From: Methylomarinum sp.
GTDB lineage: Bacteria; Pseudomonadota; Gammaproteobacteria; Methylococcales; Methylomonadaceae
Assembly (NCBI GenBank): GCA_013139755.1
Contig: WTAG01000470.1
Span: 1 to 15,959, forward strand
Reading direction: 5' to 3'
DNA: 15,959 nt
The translations under genes were made by a program, and so were the position numbers. Position 1 is the first letter of the stretch, and each line of letters starts with the position of its first letter. Shown in pieces: positions 15,909-15,959 of this stretch. Under the pieces are notes generated by a model, which was not told the DNA's origin, searched no databases, and saw nothing but the letters and a program-made list of their open reading frames with translations.

Positions 15909-15959
15909 GAGGTCAGGATGCCGTCCGAGAAGGGAGACCCCAGCCGAGTGAGGGAAGGG
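15909..15959. other. GC-rich, purine-rich terminal stretch of foreign appearance
   Basis: The last 51 bases are about two-thirds GC and strongly purine-rich on the plus strand, against roughly 40% GC in the rest. The minus-strand frame of the preceding gene stays open through it but gives a peptide unlike the rest. It may be a chimeric contig end, leftover library sequence or a local repeat. The exact junction, somewhere near 15900-15912, cannot be fixed from the sequence alone. Confidence 0.5.

Overview
The window is AT-rich (roughly 40% GC by eye) bacterial chromosome, most probably from a gammaproteobacterium. The main evidence is the block hslV-hslU-DUF971-ubiE-ubiJ-ubiB, an order known from gammaproteobacteria, plus close matches to enterobacterial YbiT and ManB/CpsG. 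A methylotroph such as a member of the Methylococcales would fit (rpe is used in the ribulose monophosphate cycle, and several palindromic repeats punctuate the genes), but nothing here proves it.

Left part (1-5700). A FlgO-domain lipoprotein gene faces a leftward group: a divergent HemF-like coproporphyrinogen oxidase homologue, a LeuB-like beta-decarboxylating dehydrogenase and a phosphomannomutase gene. The phosphomannomutase frame is complete in length but interrupted by one in-frame amber codon at 4130-4132. The dehydrogenase and the HemF-like gene are separated by an intrinsic terminator on the minus strand. Rightward rpe follows, with its own promoter and a strong terminator.

Middle part (5700-8350). 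The ABC-F ATPase gene ybiT runs leftward. A 160-bp imperfect palindrome lies between its start and its likely promoter. A small secreted Gly/His-rich protein of unknown function runs rightward.

Right part (8390-13834). This is a rightward housekeeping block: the HslVU protease, a DUF971 protein translationally coupled to hslU, and the ubiquinone genes ubiE, ubiJ and ubiB. Alternative hairpins precede ubiE and a possible 12-codon leader peptide abuts ubiJ.

End (13835-15959). A leftward operon of three uncharacterised membrane-anchored proteins converges on ubiB. The first of these looks like the C-terminal part of a von Willebrand A-type protein and is cut by the window end. The last ~50 bases are strikingly GC-rich and look foreign, possibly an assembly chimera.

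Intergenic spaces hold several palindromic elements. Four sites, in three sequence families, share a GTAG head followed by a hairpin, the layout of REP elements mobilised by RAYT transposases. No RNA genes, CRISPR arrays, complete insertion sequences or clear phage genes were found. I see no convincing new biological system. The best leads are the three-gene envelope operon, the HemF-like protein with altered key histidines, and the nonsense-interrupted mutase.
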